From assembly GCF_012844305.1 (NCBI RefSeq), contig NZ_JABANE010000033.1:1-64000 (forward strand): DNA of 64,000 bases, given 5' to 3'. The translations under genes were made by a program, and so were the position numbers. The notes beneath the pieces are model-generated. The model saw nothing but the letters and a program-made list of their open reading frames with translations, was not told where the DNA came from and did no database searches. Shown here one piece after another: positions 55,042 through 63,243 of the stretch (the stretch's first letter is position 1; every line of letters begins with the position of its first letter). The DNA comes from Flammeovirga aprica JL-4. Its GTDB lineage: Bacteria; Bacteroidota; Bacteroidia; Cytophagales; Flammeovirgaceae.

Positions 55042-55431
55042 ATGAATTCAGAGCAAAGAAACTTAGCATGGGGAAAACTTCGTAGTGTACCTGGTAAACA
55101 CCCTTTTTTTTGGAGAACGGATCCATGTGGAGCCCTAATATTTAGATTTTCTTATGGTAATAGAAAATCTCAATGGGGTTGGGAGGTAGATCACGTTTAC
55201 CCAATCAGTCTTCAAGATAACATTACAGAAAGACCTGTAGATGGTATCCATAATAAACACAATTTAAGAGCTATGCACTGGAGAAATAATAAATCTAAAG
55301 ATAATTATTATCCTTCTTACGATAGTGCAGTTACATACGATAGTCAAAAAGGTATAAATGTAAAAAGTAATAAGCGTTTCTATGTTAATAAACTAACTCA
55401 AGCTATTTTGAAGTCGAAGTTTGGATTATAA
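55042..55431 (+). CDS. HNH endonuclease
   Basis: The 129-residue product has the HNH signature WEVDHVYPISLQDN, then HNKHNLRAMHWRNNKSKD. The D-H pair supplies the first metal ligand, the Asn follows, and the last H/N set closes the site. It is a free-standing nuclease with an odd N-terminal SVPGKHPFFWRTDPCGALI. It lies next to the DUF488 pair on the opposite strand, with its own terminator. Role in phage packaging, homing or cargo defence is undecided. Confidence 0.8.
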   Translation: MNSEQRNLAWGKLRSVPGKHPFFWRTDPCGALIFRFSYGNRKSQWGWEVDHVYPISLQDNITERPVDGIHNKHNLRAMHWRNNKSKDNYYPSYDSAVTYDSQKGINVKSNKRFYVNKLTQAILKSKFGL

Positions 55432-55442
55432 AAAAATCAAAA

Positions 55443-55471
55443 AAGGTTACCTCTTATAAAAAGGTAACCTT
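55443..55471 (+). terminator. terminator after the HNH gene
   Basis: AAGGTTACC and GGTAACCTT form a stem 12 bp past the HNH stop. TTTTT follows on the plus strand and A residues flank the other side, so it may also stop the early operon coming from the right. Confidence 0.8.
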
Positions 55472-55498
55472 TTTTACTATTATCGAACTTTACATCTA

Positions 55499-55813
55499 TT
55501 AATTAAAAACCACATCCACATCAGCACCAATCTCCAAGTCTACTCTTTCAGAATAAGGGCTAAACATTCCTTGTTTTACTTTCCATTCCTTCAGCTCTTT
55601 ATTTCCCCTTTTGAGATTATGGGTGATGTACCATTTTGTTTTATTGTTATCGACTCTTTTGGTGGTACACATTACAGTACAACTTAGTTCTTCACTGTTA
55701 AACTCAATTGTACCTTCTTTTACAATATCCTGTACTTTTCTACTCCCAGCAGGAGTTTTAAAAATCAGTTCTCCAGTAGAAGAGCCATAAATTCTTATTT
55801 TCTTTTTTTTCAT
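55499..55813 (-). CDS. phage protein of unknown function, early-region end
   Basis: This 104-residue basic protein starts MKKKKIRIYGSSTGELIFKT and has a beta-rich look (EELSCTVMCTTKRVDNNKTK, KEWKVKQGMFSPYSE). It is the last gene of the leftward early operon, 3 bp after the previous gene. No family is recognised. Confidence 0.55.
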   Translation of the reverse strand: MKKKKIRIYGSSTGELIFKTPAGSRKVQDIVKEGTIEFNSEELSCTVMCTTKRVDNNKTKWYITHNLKRGNKELKEWKVKQGMFSPYSERVDLEIGADVDVVFN

Positions 55814-55816
55814 GAT

Positions 55817-55999
55817 TTAAGAGGGATTAGTTCTGTAATAATCTAGTTGACTTAAAAAGAGCTTTCTTTGTCGTTTCAAAAATGCAATCTCTGATTTCAG
55901 CTCTTTTTGTCTGCCTTTTGAAGTCGAGATCTGAACGAACCAATTGGCTCGTTCTAATCTCTTGTCTATTCTTGCGATTTCTTTTTGTTCAAAAGTCAT
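55817..55999 (-). CDS. small phage protein with coiled-coil character
   Basis: The 60-residue protein (MTFEQKEIARIDKRLERANW, then KELKSEIAFLKRQRKLFLSQ) is helical and rich in charge pairs. It overlaps the upstream gene by 4 bp (ATGA) and lies 3 bp before the next one, so it belongs to the early operon. Function unknown. Confidence 0.5.
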   Translation of the reverse strand: MTFEQKEIARIDKRLERANWFVQISTSKGRQKELKSEIAFLKRQRKLFLSQLDYYRTNPS

Positions 56000-56331
56000 G
56001 AGAACGGATGATAATATTGTAAGCTTTTGTACTGATCCAACTCTCTTTCTAAGTTGTGTTTCTTATCTAAGAGCTTTGTGTAATTCTTGTGCTGAAGATG
56101 AAATTTTCGTTCATACAAATCTTGCTTATTTCTCAAATCAAAAAGCTTATCTTCTTGTTCCTTTATCTTTTTTAGCGTTTTGGGGGTCGGTGACTCTAAA
56201 AGCTCAATTACCTCCATCGTTACTTCTAGTTTTAAAGCGAGATAATCAGTATCTATTTCATCATTAACCTTTTGAAGTACCTTCTCACATCGCTTGATAG
56301 AATCTTGAACAACCTTCAGAAAAATTTTCAT
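55996..56331 (-). CDS. coiled-coil phage protein
   Basis: This 111-residue protein is almost entirely charged helix (IKRCEKVLQKVNDEIDTDYL, KKIKEQEDKLFDLRNKQDLY, LDKKHNLERELDQYKSL), suggesting a coiled-coil dimer. Its ATG overlaps the stop of the small gene at 56328-56420 and its stop overlaps the start of the next gene, both as ATGA. No family is recognised. Confidence 0.5.
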   Translation of the reverse strand: MKIFLKVVQDSIKRCEKVLQKVNDEIDTDYLALKLEVTMEVIELLESPTPKTLKKIKEQEDKLFDLRNKQDLYERKFHLQHKNYTKLLDKKHNLERELDQYKSLQYYHPFS

Positions 56332-56420
56332 ACCGTTCTAAATTTATTTGCTAAAACATTCATTTGTCGTTGTACCCTTTCTTCCTGCTCTGGTGAAGTT
56401 TGAGTTTGCTCTGAAATCAT
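56328..56420 (-). CDS. 30-residue peptide gene coupled to its neighbours
   Basis: A short frame encodes MISEQTQTSPEQEERVQRQM followed by NVLANKFRTV. Its TGA overlaps the ATG of the gene ending at 55996 (ATGA), and it starts 15 bp after the stop of the gene above. The spacing matches the rest of this operon, where nearly every gene overlaps the next. That is the main evidence that it is real. Confidence 0.5.
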   Translation of the reverse strand: MISEQTQTSPEQEERVQRQMNVLANKFRTV

Positions 56421-56435
56421 GGATGAAGCCTGTAC

Positions 56436-57044
56436 CTATTTCTTTTTACCCGAATCCATTACAACTCTAAAACCCAAACTTCTTAAATGCTTCCAGTACT
56501 CTTTCATCTCGCTCATTTTTAATTCGCTTTCAAAAGAAGCGTCGTAATAATCAAGGAAACGGTTATTAGTTGAAACTCCTTGAGCAATCAGCCTTCTGAT
56601 AGTGTTGAGGACTTCACCTCTGCAAAACTCAGTGACGGTTTTCGCTTTCATATTCCATTCAGAGGAATTGAGGTAGGCTTCTATTTCTTCAGAAGTAGCT
56701 TGAATGCCTTTGAGTTGCCCGATTTCCTTTGGAGTCATTTTATAAGCTACTTGAAATTTGTTTTTGTAGAGCTTCGTCCAAGTTGCCACCTTTTTAGCAG
56801 TGGTAGTATCAAGATCTTCTTTTGGGTCAGCGAGTTTTTTCACTTTAAAACGAGTATTATTTGCTACTTCGCTCAGTGTAATTGGAAGAGTAGAAAGTAA
56901 GGCTTTCATTTGATCTTTATTGAAATACTTGCCTTTATGTTTGAAAGTAACCGAAATGCTGTACAGCTCCCCAGTCTCTCGAAATTCCATCACGGCTCTT
57001 CCCGTACTCTTTGAGGTTTTAAATTCAAATTTGTGACGTTTCAT
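56436..57044 (-). CDS. early phage protein of unknown function
   Basis: The 202-residue basic protein has a beta-strand start (MKRHKFEFKTSKSTGRAVME, ELYSISVTFKHKGKYF) and a helical rest (TKLYKNKFQVAYKMTPKEIG, SELKMSEMKEYWKHLRSL). It overlaps the gene above by 20 bp. No family is recognised; regulation or DNA-related work is plausible for an early gene but unproved. Confidence 0.5.
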   Translation of the reverse strand: MKRHKFEFKTSKSTGRAVMEFRETGELYSISVTFKHKGKYFNKDQMKALLSTLPITLSEVANNTRFKVKKLADPKEDLDTTTAKKVATWTKLYKNKFQVAYKMTPKEIGQLKGIQATSEEIEAYLNSSEWNMKAKTVTEFCRGEVLNTIRRLIAQGVSTNNRFLDYYDASFESELKMSEMKEYWKHLRSLGFRVVMDSGKKK

Positions 57045-57309
57045 ATTTGTCAGCTAGATAAGGACTGAAAACAGCAATTGCTTTTTTAGGTTGGTTCAGA
57101 CTAATTAGATTAACGGCTTCAACTAGTTGTTCTTTATTAGCATTAAAAATCATAGTCTGTAGTTTTGAAAAGAGGGAAAAGTGAAGCTTGTATCTGAAAA
57201 ACTTTTCTACCTTTCTTTGATTGAGATATTCTTTTAAATCAACCTTTTTGGATTTTCGATCAATCTTACCACATGAAGCTCCCCACTCATTAACTATGCT
57301 GTTTTCCAT
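57025..57309 (-). CDS. early phage protein, possible paralogue of the next gene
   Basis: The 94-residue protein (VDLKEYLNQRKVEKFFRYK, FSKLQTMIFNANKEQLVEA) shares a KLQTMIFN-type stretch with the QLQTIIFN of the gene above it, which suggests an old duplication. It overlaps both neighbours by 16-20 bp. Function unknown. Confidence 0.5.
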   Translation of the reverse strand: MENSIVNEWGASCGKIDRKSKKVDLKEYLNQRKVEKFFRYKLHFSLFSKLQTMIFNANKEQLVEAVNLISLNQPKKAIAVFSPYLADKYETSQI

Positions 57310-57632
57310 TCTGATTGATATTTTACACCTTCATTGAAGATGATCGTTTGTAATTGATTAAACCAGTTGAGTATTTCTACTTTCGCTCCATCATCAAGAA
57401 AGTGTAGTCTTGTATACATCTTTGACACTACCTCTTTGAGTGCAATCACCTCAGATAGTTTTAGAGCAATGATTGGCTTATCGGGAAAAATAATCTTATT
57501 CAAGACACTTCTTTGATACCATTCTACCACCACTACATCTTCAAGGTTGAATTGAAAACTGGAGATATACTTTTCTACTACTTCTTTTAAAAGAAGAGCG
57601 TTATTCACTTCTAATCTAAATGCTCTTTTCAT
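57294..57632 (-). CDS. early phage protein of unknown function
   Basis: I start this at MKRAFRLEVNNALLLKEVVE (57632), giving about 112 residues. The frame is open to 57797, but the extra 55 residues would lie inside the neighbouring gemA-like gene and read as out-of-frame translation (Cys/Arg/Ser-rich). Helical segments (LSEVIALKEVVSKMY, VEILNWFNQLQTIIFN) dominate. It overlaps the gemA-like stop by 17 bp. No family is recognised. Confidence 0.55.
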   Translation of the reverse strand: MKRAFRLEVNNALLLKEVVEKYISSFQFNLEDVVVVEWYQRSVLNKIIFPDKPIIALKLSEVIALKEVVSKMYTRLHFLDDGAKVEILNWFNQLQTIIFNEGVKYQSEWKTA

Positions 57633-58020
57633 CGGTCTGCTTTTTATACATGGATTGAAATTGAGAAATAAGTTCATCGAGTTGATAAGTCGAATACACC
57701 GAAAGAGGCTTTTTATACACCGAATACTTGAGCATCCATCCATTGAATTTTGCCCAGTTGATTTTATCCCCTTTGTCGAATCCGCACCTGCTTGCATAAT
57801 AGAGTACTTTGGATCTTTTCTTTTTAATCTGCTCTAAATCGGAAGGATTTCCTCTTACTACTTCTTTTTTTAAGTACTCCAGAAAGGAATTGTATTCCGA
57901 ATCGGTCATTTCTCGTAGGCTCTCGGTTCTGCCCCCTGTATAGGACAGAACCAAAACATCTTTTTGTTTATGAAGACCTGATTTATTGAGCAGAGCAAAG
58001 ATTTGATTATACTTTTTCAT
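57616..58020 (-). CDS. GemA/Mu gp16-like regulatory protein
   Basis: The 134-residue protein has the gp16 pattern: a helical start (MKKYNQIFALLNKSGLHKQK), then GRTESLREMTDSEYNSFLEY, where GemA relatives have a SLREMT-type helix. A basic middle (IKKKRSKVLYYASRCGF) and a final helix follow. In Mu, GemA changes host gene expression and DNA supercoiling. It follows the Gam-like gene in the early operon, as in Mu. Confidence 0.7.
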   Translation of the reverse strand: MKKYNQIFALLNKSGLHKQKDVLVLSYTGGRTESLREMTDSEYNSFLEYLKKEVVRGNPSDLEQIKKKRSKVLYYASRCGFDKGDKINWAKFNGWMLKYSVYKKPLSVYSTYQLDELISQFQSMYKKQTDEKSI

Positions 58021-58021
58021 T

Positions 58022-58040
58022 CACCCTTTTGCTCCCTTTA
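58022..58040. promoter_or_regulatory. CACCCTTTTGCTCCCTTTA motif between gam-like and gemA-like genes
   Basis: This sequence belongs to the family with copies at 46124, 46735 and 46846. On the minus strand it reads as a purine-rich AAAGGGAGCAAAAGGGTG directly before the gemA-like ATG, so here it may simply be a strong ribosome binding site. Confidence 0.35.
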
Positions 58041-58580
58041 GTCAAGCTTTTCCTCTTTCACATCAATGAAAAATTGTTCTTCTTGACGGATTTCCAAACC
58101 ACATTTTTTAAGAGATTCGGAGACTACATCAGGGTTGTCTTTGAAATCCGATAACATAGACTTCTTGTCCATTTTTACTTCATGGATCACATACTCTTCA
58201 TTTACCTCTAGTACTTCCAGAGCCTTTGTAAGATTCCATGCCTTACCATCGTCATCTTTTCTCCCTTTTACAATAGCTACTTTGGGAGGGTGGTGACGAA
58301 AACCTATAGTAGCATGAGACCACTCTTGGGATCTTTTATCTTCAAATTCCTCCTTGTTGCTTTCTGCCCAGAGCTGAATTTGTGATAAAGCACTTTTTTG
58401 AGTCAGTTTCAATGCTTGTAAAGAATTAGAATATTCTTCACGTACTTCTGCAATACGTTCTTCCATTTCAGCTTGAAGAGCTTTTTCAGAATAAAATGCT
58501 TCCGCAAAATTCTTATGAGCTTCTTGTGCATCAGCCTTATTAGGCAAAGCCACTACTGTTGTTGCTTTTCTTTTTGTCAT
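58038..58580 (-). CDS. Gam-like host nuclease inhibitor
   Basis: The 180-residue product resembles Mu Gam, which binds DNA ends and shields them from RecBCD-type nucleases. A helical N-terminal half (KNFAEAFYSEKALQAEMEER) is followed by the core ATIGFRHHPPKVAI and KAWNLTKALEVLEVNEEYVI, and then LKKCGLEIRQEEQFFIDVK. The last stretch has the family's G-x-x-I-x-Q-x-E-x-F pattern. It sits upstream of gemA as in Mu. Confidence 0.85.
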   Translation of the reverse strand: MTKRKATTVVALPNKADAQEAHKNFAEAFYSEKALQAEMEERIAEVREEYSNSLQALKLTQKSALSQIQLWAESNKEEFEDKRSQEWSHATIGFRHHPPKVAIVKGRKDDDGKAWNLTKALEVLEVNEEYVIHEVKMDKKSMLSDFKDNPDVVSESLKKCGLEIRQEEQFFIDVKEEKLD

Positions 58581-58582
58581 TT

Positions 58583-58834
58583 TTAAGCTACGTTTTGAGT
58601 TTGAATTAATTGATTTAAAGTTTCAATGACCTTTTCCCCACTAGAAAATCGCATAAGGACATTCTCTTTAAAAGTTTGCTCTGGCTCAACATGAGTTGAC
58701 TCAAGAGAAACAATGTAGTTTAGAGAGGTAAAAGTCTCATCGGTTGGTTGGATGCCAGTGATTGTTCCTTTTTGAACGGATTGGTTTTGGATGATAATCA
58801 CATTTTCCCCGATGTAAAAGTTGTTTCTAGTCAT
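58583..58834 (-). CDS. small phage protein with SH3-like beta pattern
   Basis: The 83-residue product begins MTRNNFYIGENVIIIQNQSV followed by KGTITGIQPTDETFTSLNYI, a strand-rich pattern like a small beta-barrel (KOW/SH3-like). It lies 2 bp before the Gam-like gene. No named family. Confidence 0.5.
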   Translation of the reverse strand: MTRNNFYIGENVIIIQNQSVQKGTITGIQPTDETFTSLNYIVSLESTHVEPEQTFKENVLMRFSSGEKVIETLNQLIQTQNVA

Positions 58835-58857
58835 GGTTAATTTTTACATTAAACTGT

Positions 58858-59328
58858 TTATAATTGAGATTTTATTTTCTTCATAAGTTGAGTTAGTTCT
58901 TTTCTTGTGTTGTTGCTCATGGTATCATCATCATTGATGATCTCGTAAAATTCCGTGACAAGTGTCAATACATCCGCTTTCTTCTTATCACCCACTATAA
59001 ACTGCCCTGAGGTGTATTTCTCTGCCCATCGTTTTACTTCGTCAGCTTTATGCGTATTCTGAAAATTACAAACCGCTATTACTCCCTGTTTACTCCATGC
59101 TGTTGTCATTTGCATACCTCCCTGAGTGGGCATTCGAAGCAGTTGCCAGTGCGACCCTTTGTGTAAAATACTTTCATTACCCGATTTTACTGCTCTTAAA
59201 TTTGATGGGGAAATCCCTAATACCTCCGCAAAATCTTTATTACTGATAAAGAAATTATTTACATCTTCATGTCCGTAGATGATTGTTTCTTGTTCTGGAA
59301 AAATCTCCACAATAATTTTTTGCATCAT
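58858..59328 (-). CDS. early phage protein with possible antirepressor-like N-terminus
   Basis: The 156-residue product has NNFFISNKDFAEVLGISPSN near the start and QGVIAVCNFQNTHKADEVKR later. The first looks like the helix region of Rha/KilA-type phage regulators, where a domain of this kind reads DNA or RNA. A C-terminal helix (NTRKELTQLMKKIKSQL) follows. It overlaps the upstream stop by one base. Assignment is tentative. Confidence 0.45.
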   Translation of the reverse strand: MMQKIIVEIFPEQETIIYGHEDVNNFFISNKDFAEVLGISPSNLRAVKSGNESILHKGSHWQLLRMPTQGGMQMTTAWSKQGVIAVCNFQNTHKADEVKRWAEKYTSGQFIVGDKKKADVLTLVTEFYEIINDDDTMSNNTRKELTQLMKKIKSQL

Positions 59329-59624
59329 TATTTCTTATGCGTTTTAATTCCTAATTCGTTCAACAGAATACCAATTTCTTGGTCGATCTGTTCTTCAATG
59401 TTAAACTCTTTCAAATTACTTTTCAGGTACAGCGTTCCGTCCTCCTCAAGTATGAAAAAACCTTTTCTGAAGTACTCTGGGTATCGGCTTGCATATTGTT
59501 TTAAACTGAATAATAGACTTCTCTGACGTTCTTCTTGTCTTTGAACTTCAGCTTTTGACAATGCTATTTGTGCTAGTACGTTTTCGAGTTTATTGTACAA
59601 CTCGTTGGGGTTAGAGTTAGCCAT
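59328..59624 (-). CDS. early phage protein with coiled-coil start
   Basis: This 98-residue protein has a helical N-terminal section (NELYNKLENVLAQIALSKAE) and a beta-rich second half (GFFILEEDGTLYLKSNLKEF). It overlaps the MuB-like stop by 8 bp. No family is recognised. Confidence 0.5.
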   Translation of the reverse strand: MANSNPNELYNKLENVLAQIALSKAEVQRQEERQRSLLFSLKQYASRYPEYFRKGFFILEEDGTLYLKSNLKEFNIEEQIDQEIGILLNELGIKTHKK

Positions 59625-60498
59625 TGGTGTAAGTCATTTTTCTTTGTAATTTCTGTAGAGTACGGACAGCTAAACGGTAACCGCCTCTTGCTTTGGTGTA
59701 GATCTCCTTCCTTTTCTTTACATCCTTCAACTCATAATGATCAGCCAATTGCTCAAAGTCTTTATAAGTCATATCCTGTAACTCCGTGTGCTCTAATGAC
59801 AATCGGCTAAGGAGCTGAGGGAAGTTTCCACGTTCAGCCATTGCCATATCTTCAAGCCAGTCCGCATAACTTCTTCCTTTCTTATTGGCTCCAATAAGCA
59901 CTATTCCGCAGATATGTTTCAGTTCATCTACAAAGAGTTTGATGGTAAGATAAACGTCAATTCTAAGGTTTTCTGATTCATCAATAATCAATAGAGAATC
60001 ATCCAAAGACTTAAACCTTGCGATAATCTTATTCAGTACTTTTGAAACAGTTCCCTCTTCACCCACACCCAATAACCTAGCTACAGTTTTTACAAAATCT
60101 CTATTGGTCATATTACCATGAGAAGTTAAAACAAAGGTGTTTTTGGGGTTCTCTTTCTGATACTGTTTTGCTGAGAATGTTTTCCCTCGCCCTGGTGCTC
60201 CAGTTAGAAGGTTGAAGTCTGCAAACATCTTAGCTTGTCTGAAACAATCAAACGCTTCGATAAGATTTGTACTACGAATAACAACTTCTCCTTTTAAGAA
60301 ATGGCTAACCTTATTGAATATACTGTCTGATATTTCAGTTACACCTTTTGCATTGGGTACTTCATACTTTCCTTTCGCTATATAATTGACATAAGTCTTC
60401 ACTTCGGATAGTTTTCCAATTGTCTTTAACGGTACGCCTGTACTGGCTACATACTCATTGAGTTGTTGAGTAATCAATTGTTTTTCTTTTAAATCCAT
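59617..60498 (-). CDS. MuB-like AAA+ ATPase, transposition target selector
   Basis: The 293-residue product is the transposition helper that captures target DNA and activates the transposase. An N-terminal helix-turn-helix-like section (LNEYVASTGVPLKTIGKLSE) is followed by the Walker A GAPGRGKTFSAK near residue 100 and Walker B LDDSLLIIDESENL. A C-terminal helical part (DVKKRKEIYTKARGGYRLAV) completes it. Length and order match MuB. It lies 23 bp after the transposase gene. Confidence 0.9.
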   Translation of the reverse strand: MDLKEKQLITQQLNEYVASTGVPLKTIGKLSEVKTYVNYIAKGKYEVPNAKGVTEISDSIFNKVSHFLKGEVVIRSTNLIEAFDCFRQAKMFADFNLLTGAPGRGKTFSAKQYQKENPKNTFVLTSHGNMTNRDFVKTVARLLGVGEEGTVSKVLNKIIARFKSLDDSLLIIDESENLRIDVYLTIKLFVDELKHICGIVLIGANKKGRSYADWLEDMAMAERGNFPQLLSRLSLEHTELQDMTYKDFEQLADHYELKDVKKRKEIYTKARGGYRLAVRTLQKLQRKMTYTNG

Positions 60499-60521
60499 TT
60501 TAACTGTCGTTTAAATCAATT

Positions 60522-62918
60522 TTAATCGTCTTCGGGTAAAGGAGGCTCATAGTCTAAACCTGCTTTGCCTTCGTTATTCTTTAATTTTTCGTGGTAGATT
60601 TTATCTAGTGCTTCTCCAAATTTGATTTTCTGCTCTAGTTCTTCGTCATACTCATCCAGTTCCACAATATGAGTGGGCATATCAAATTCAATAGGGTCAG
60701 AAAAGACTTTTTCTTCAGAAGGTGGAGCATCTACATCTAAAAAAGTACTTTTTGTTTTGCCATCTCCCTTTTGCGACCCTGTTTCGCCCATTTGCTCAGG
60801 GAATTCTTCTTCGTAGCCATTGGACATCCAATCCAATTGCCTAGTAAGCACTGCATTTTCCGCTTTGGCTTGCTCGTTTTTATCCAAGCCAAGCCAGTTG
60901 ACTTCGGTGTCACCAAAACGGTGATGTAGCTCTTCTTGTTTTTCTTGAATTGCATGACGTTGCTCTTTTCGAATTCCTAATCTCTGGTCTATCAATGCTC
61001 TGTCGCCTTCAGCCATATCATAAACGGCACGTTTGAGAGCTACTTTAGTATGAGCAAAACTTATAAACTTCTCACTGTCTAAATCAAACAATGCAACCTT
61101 GTCCCGATCTAATGTATCAGGATCATACTTTACTTTAAACTTCTTACCTGTATGCTTCTGTAGGAAACCCATATCAGGGTTATTATCAGCACCCAGTACC
61201 TCGTAATAGAATTTCTGTTGACCAAACTGCAAGATGATCCCGTTTTTGCGATAACTGACTTCGTCAGCTTCTTTCCAGCTAGCTCTTTTGTTGCTTGTTA
61301 TTCTGCTTTTCCATTCCCAAAAAAGATGCATTTGCTGAAGTTCTTGTAGGGTGGTTACTTCTTCTCTTTCTTTGCTTTCTTGGAAACGTTGAAGCGGTGA
61401 TTTTCCATCTCGTTTTTGAGGGGTGGTATTCCACAACAAATTGTCTTGTTCATAAACCGCAATGACTTGTTCCAAGTTAGGGAGCTGTTTACCCAGCTTC
61501 TTTATTCTATCCAAGTTCAAACGTCCACGCTCAGAACGAGCTTTCACGTTTTGCCCTGTAAAGAAATGGTTTCGGCTCATGATGTAGCGTTGCTGTCTAC
61601 CAAAGATGGATTCAATAATTTTAGATTGAGCATTGTAAGGTTGCGCAGCAAAGGCAGTCATTACTTCTTTAGCTCCTTCAAACGCTAATTTGTTAGCTGA
61701 ATCACCGTCATAGAGCATCTGATATGGAAGAACATTGTTAGCATTTTGAATTGCCATTTTAAATGCCTTCTGAATCAACCTTGAGTCTTCCCCGTTAGTG
61801 GAGAATGCCCAACCTAGTTTCATTTCAGAATGAACATCTACAATCTCATATACATCTAGTTTCGCAGTAGCTTTTCCTCTGTTGTCTTTGTAGAAGTAAT
61901 TGACCTTAGTACCATCACCAACCCAAAGAAGGTTTCTAAGAGAAGGACGAGCTGTAATATTAGTATGTTCAAACTCTTTTTTCCATCTGTCCATGCCGTG
62001 GTGAATACCATACCAATAAGTTTTGATTTCAGGATCTTCCAAACGAGTTCCCACTGTTCTTAAACCAACTTCTTCTTTGCCATTTTTCTTTCTCCATGTA
62101 TTGAATGCTTTGTGAACATCCTGTACAGTAGGTTTTCTAGGATCTGACATTAGTTTTATCAGCATTTGGTCATCATCAATGTGTAACTTCCTGCCATTAT
62201 TATTACCAAAGCTCTTTGGAATAACACTTTCTGCACCTTCCTTTTTATAAGCTCTGATTTTACGTAGCATGACGTTATCATTTTTTGATAATCTCACTTT
62301 AATGTCATGAATTTCTTGATAATGAAGAGATGCTTTAAACACCATTGAACGAAAAACTTTCGGCTCCTTCAAGCTTTCCGATAAACGATACCTGAAGAGT
62401 GATTTTTCATCTTCAACAAGAAATAAAAGAAATTGACAAGTGGCTTTGTATTCTTTTTCACGGTTTCGAGGAATGGTTCCTTTTTTCTCTTTCACCAATT
62501 CACCCGTTTCATGATCAATCTTGCTAGATTCTATTACATAACTTTCAAATATCTCACTGTCTCGTTTAGACAGGGATGGAAGCATTGAGAGGATCTTATG
62601 GATCATTGAGTCTTCTGATCGTTCAAGAATTTTTGCCTCCTTCTTCCGTTTCTTCTGGTGAAGCATATCCCAAACTTCTTGTTCGTCTGGGGGATTGTAT
62701 CGAGGTGGCACGCTAGAGAGCAAAATGAGATTTTTTCTATTATCATCAGGATCTTTTCTATTCACCCAATTCTTAGGATTAGATTTTTGTCGCGCTCTGA
62801 TTGTGCCTACTTCAATAGTATGTTTTTTAACATTCAATCCTTTTGTTAGAAAGTCCCAAGAAACCCAAACTTTATTATCTATTGGAAATGCTTCTCCTCG
62901 AAATTCCTCTAAAAGCAT
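60522..62918 (-). CDS. MuA-type DDE transposase
   Basis: This 798-residue transposase joins phage ends to target DNA for both integration and replicative transposition. An N-terminal winged helix (WVSWDFLTKGLNVKKHTIEV) binds the phage ends. The RNase H core has D335 in LWVGDGTKVNYFYKD, D404 in MLYDGDSANKLAF and E436 in SKIIESIFGRQQRYI. A mu-transposase C-terminal beta domain (about 560-640) follows, then an acidic tail that should contact MuB. Longer than MuA, with all catalytic residues present. It starts 6 bp after the ribbon-helix-helix gene. Confidence 0.9.
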   Translation of the reverse strand: MLLEEFRGEAFPIDNKVWVSWDFLTKGLNVKKHTIEVGTIRARQKSNPKNWVNRKDPDDNRKNLILLSSVPPRYNPPDEQEVWDMLHQKKRKKEAKILERSEDSMIHKILSMLPSLSKRDSEIFESYVIESSKIDHETGELVKEKKGTIPRNREKEYKATCQFLLFLVEDEKSLFRYRLSESLKEPKVFRSMVFKASLHYQEIHDIKVRLSKNDNVMLRKIRAYKKEGAESVIPKSFGNNNGRKLHIDDDQMLIKLMSDPRKPTVQDVHKAFNTWRKKNGKEEVGLRTVGTRLEDPEIKTYWYGIHHGMDRWKKEFEHTNITARPSLRNLLWVGDGTKVNYFYKDNRGKATAKLDVYEIVDVHSEMKLGWAFSTNGEDSRLIQKAFKMAIQNANNVLPYQMLYDGDSANKLAFEGAKEVMTAFAAQPYNAQSKIIESIFGRQQRYIMSRNHFFTGQNVKARSERGRLNLDRIKKLGKQLPNLEQVIAVYEQDNLLWNTTPQKRDGKSPLQRFQESKEREEVTTLQELQQMHLFWEWKSRITSNKRASWKEADEVSYRKNGIILQFGQQKFYYEVLGADNNPDMGFLQKHTGKKFKVKYDPDTLDRDKVALFDLDSEKFISFAHTKVALKRAVYDMAEGDRALIDQRLGIRKEQRHAIQEKQEELHHRFGDTEVNWLGLDKNEQAKAENAVLTRQLDWMSNGYEEEFPEQMGETGSQKGDGKTKSTFLDVDAPPSEEKVFSDPIEFDMPTHIVELDEYDEELEQKIKFGEALDKIYHEKLKNNEGKAGLDYEPPLPEDD

Positions 62919-62924
62919 TAGAAT

Positions 62925-63122
62925 TTATGATGCTGTTGCTTCTAAAATCCTTTTTGATTGCTCTAATTCCTCCTTTAAAGTGGTAGGGGTATCTTTTTCC
63001 ACTAAGATTTTGATGTACTGAGTGATCGATAATTCTCTACAACCTGCCTTAGCTTTCAATAGTTCTTTGAAGGTTGGAGATACTCTCAAATGAACAGTAG
63101 CATTCTTTTTTCTTTCTGCCAT
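62925..63122 (-). CDS. small ribbon-helix-helix-like protein, Ner-position regulator
   Basis: The 65-residue protein begins MAERKKNATVHLRVSPTFKE, where a short strand precedes two helices (KAKAGCRELSITQYIKILVE), the look of CopG/Arc-type regulators. It is the first gene of the early operon, the place of Ner in Mu. It probably dampens the early promoter or repressor transcription once lytic growth begins. Confidence 0.6.
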   Translation of the reverse strand: MAERKKNATVHLRVSPTFKELLKAKAGCRELSITQYIKILVEKDTPTTLKEELEQSKRILEATAS

Positions 63123-63172
63123 TTTACTATCTTTGTTTATGTGATTAAAAATTAATTACATTATCAACATAA

Positions 63173-63225
63173 CAAATATGTAGATAAATATCTCATTAAT
63201 CAAAAATAGCATTAGATATTTATCT
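63173..63225. promoter_or_regulatory. early promoter and repressor operators
   Basis: Two 12-bp dyads lie between the divergent repressor and early operon: AGATAAATATCT (63182-63193) and AGATATTTATCT (63214-63225), 32 bp apart. On the minus strand a promoter-like pair is visible: TTTG at 63204-63201, 20 bp, then CATATTTG at 63180-63173, one base from TAnnTTTG. The left dyad falls exactly between these two boxes, so bound repressor would block the early promoter. Confidence 0.6.
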
Positions 63226-63243
63226 CGATAAACTTCTAACAAA

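Noticed and set aside
57633-57797. N-terminal extension of the early gene that begins at 57632
   Set aside because: The extra 55 residues read in another frame of the gemA-like gene and are Cys/Arg/Ser-rich, so the internal Met is the better start.
60737-60955. Minus-strand 72-residue frame inside the transposase gene
   Set aside because: Shadow frame within the MuA-type gene, where the transposase frame is continuous and conserved.
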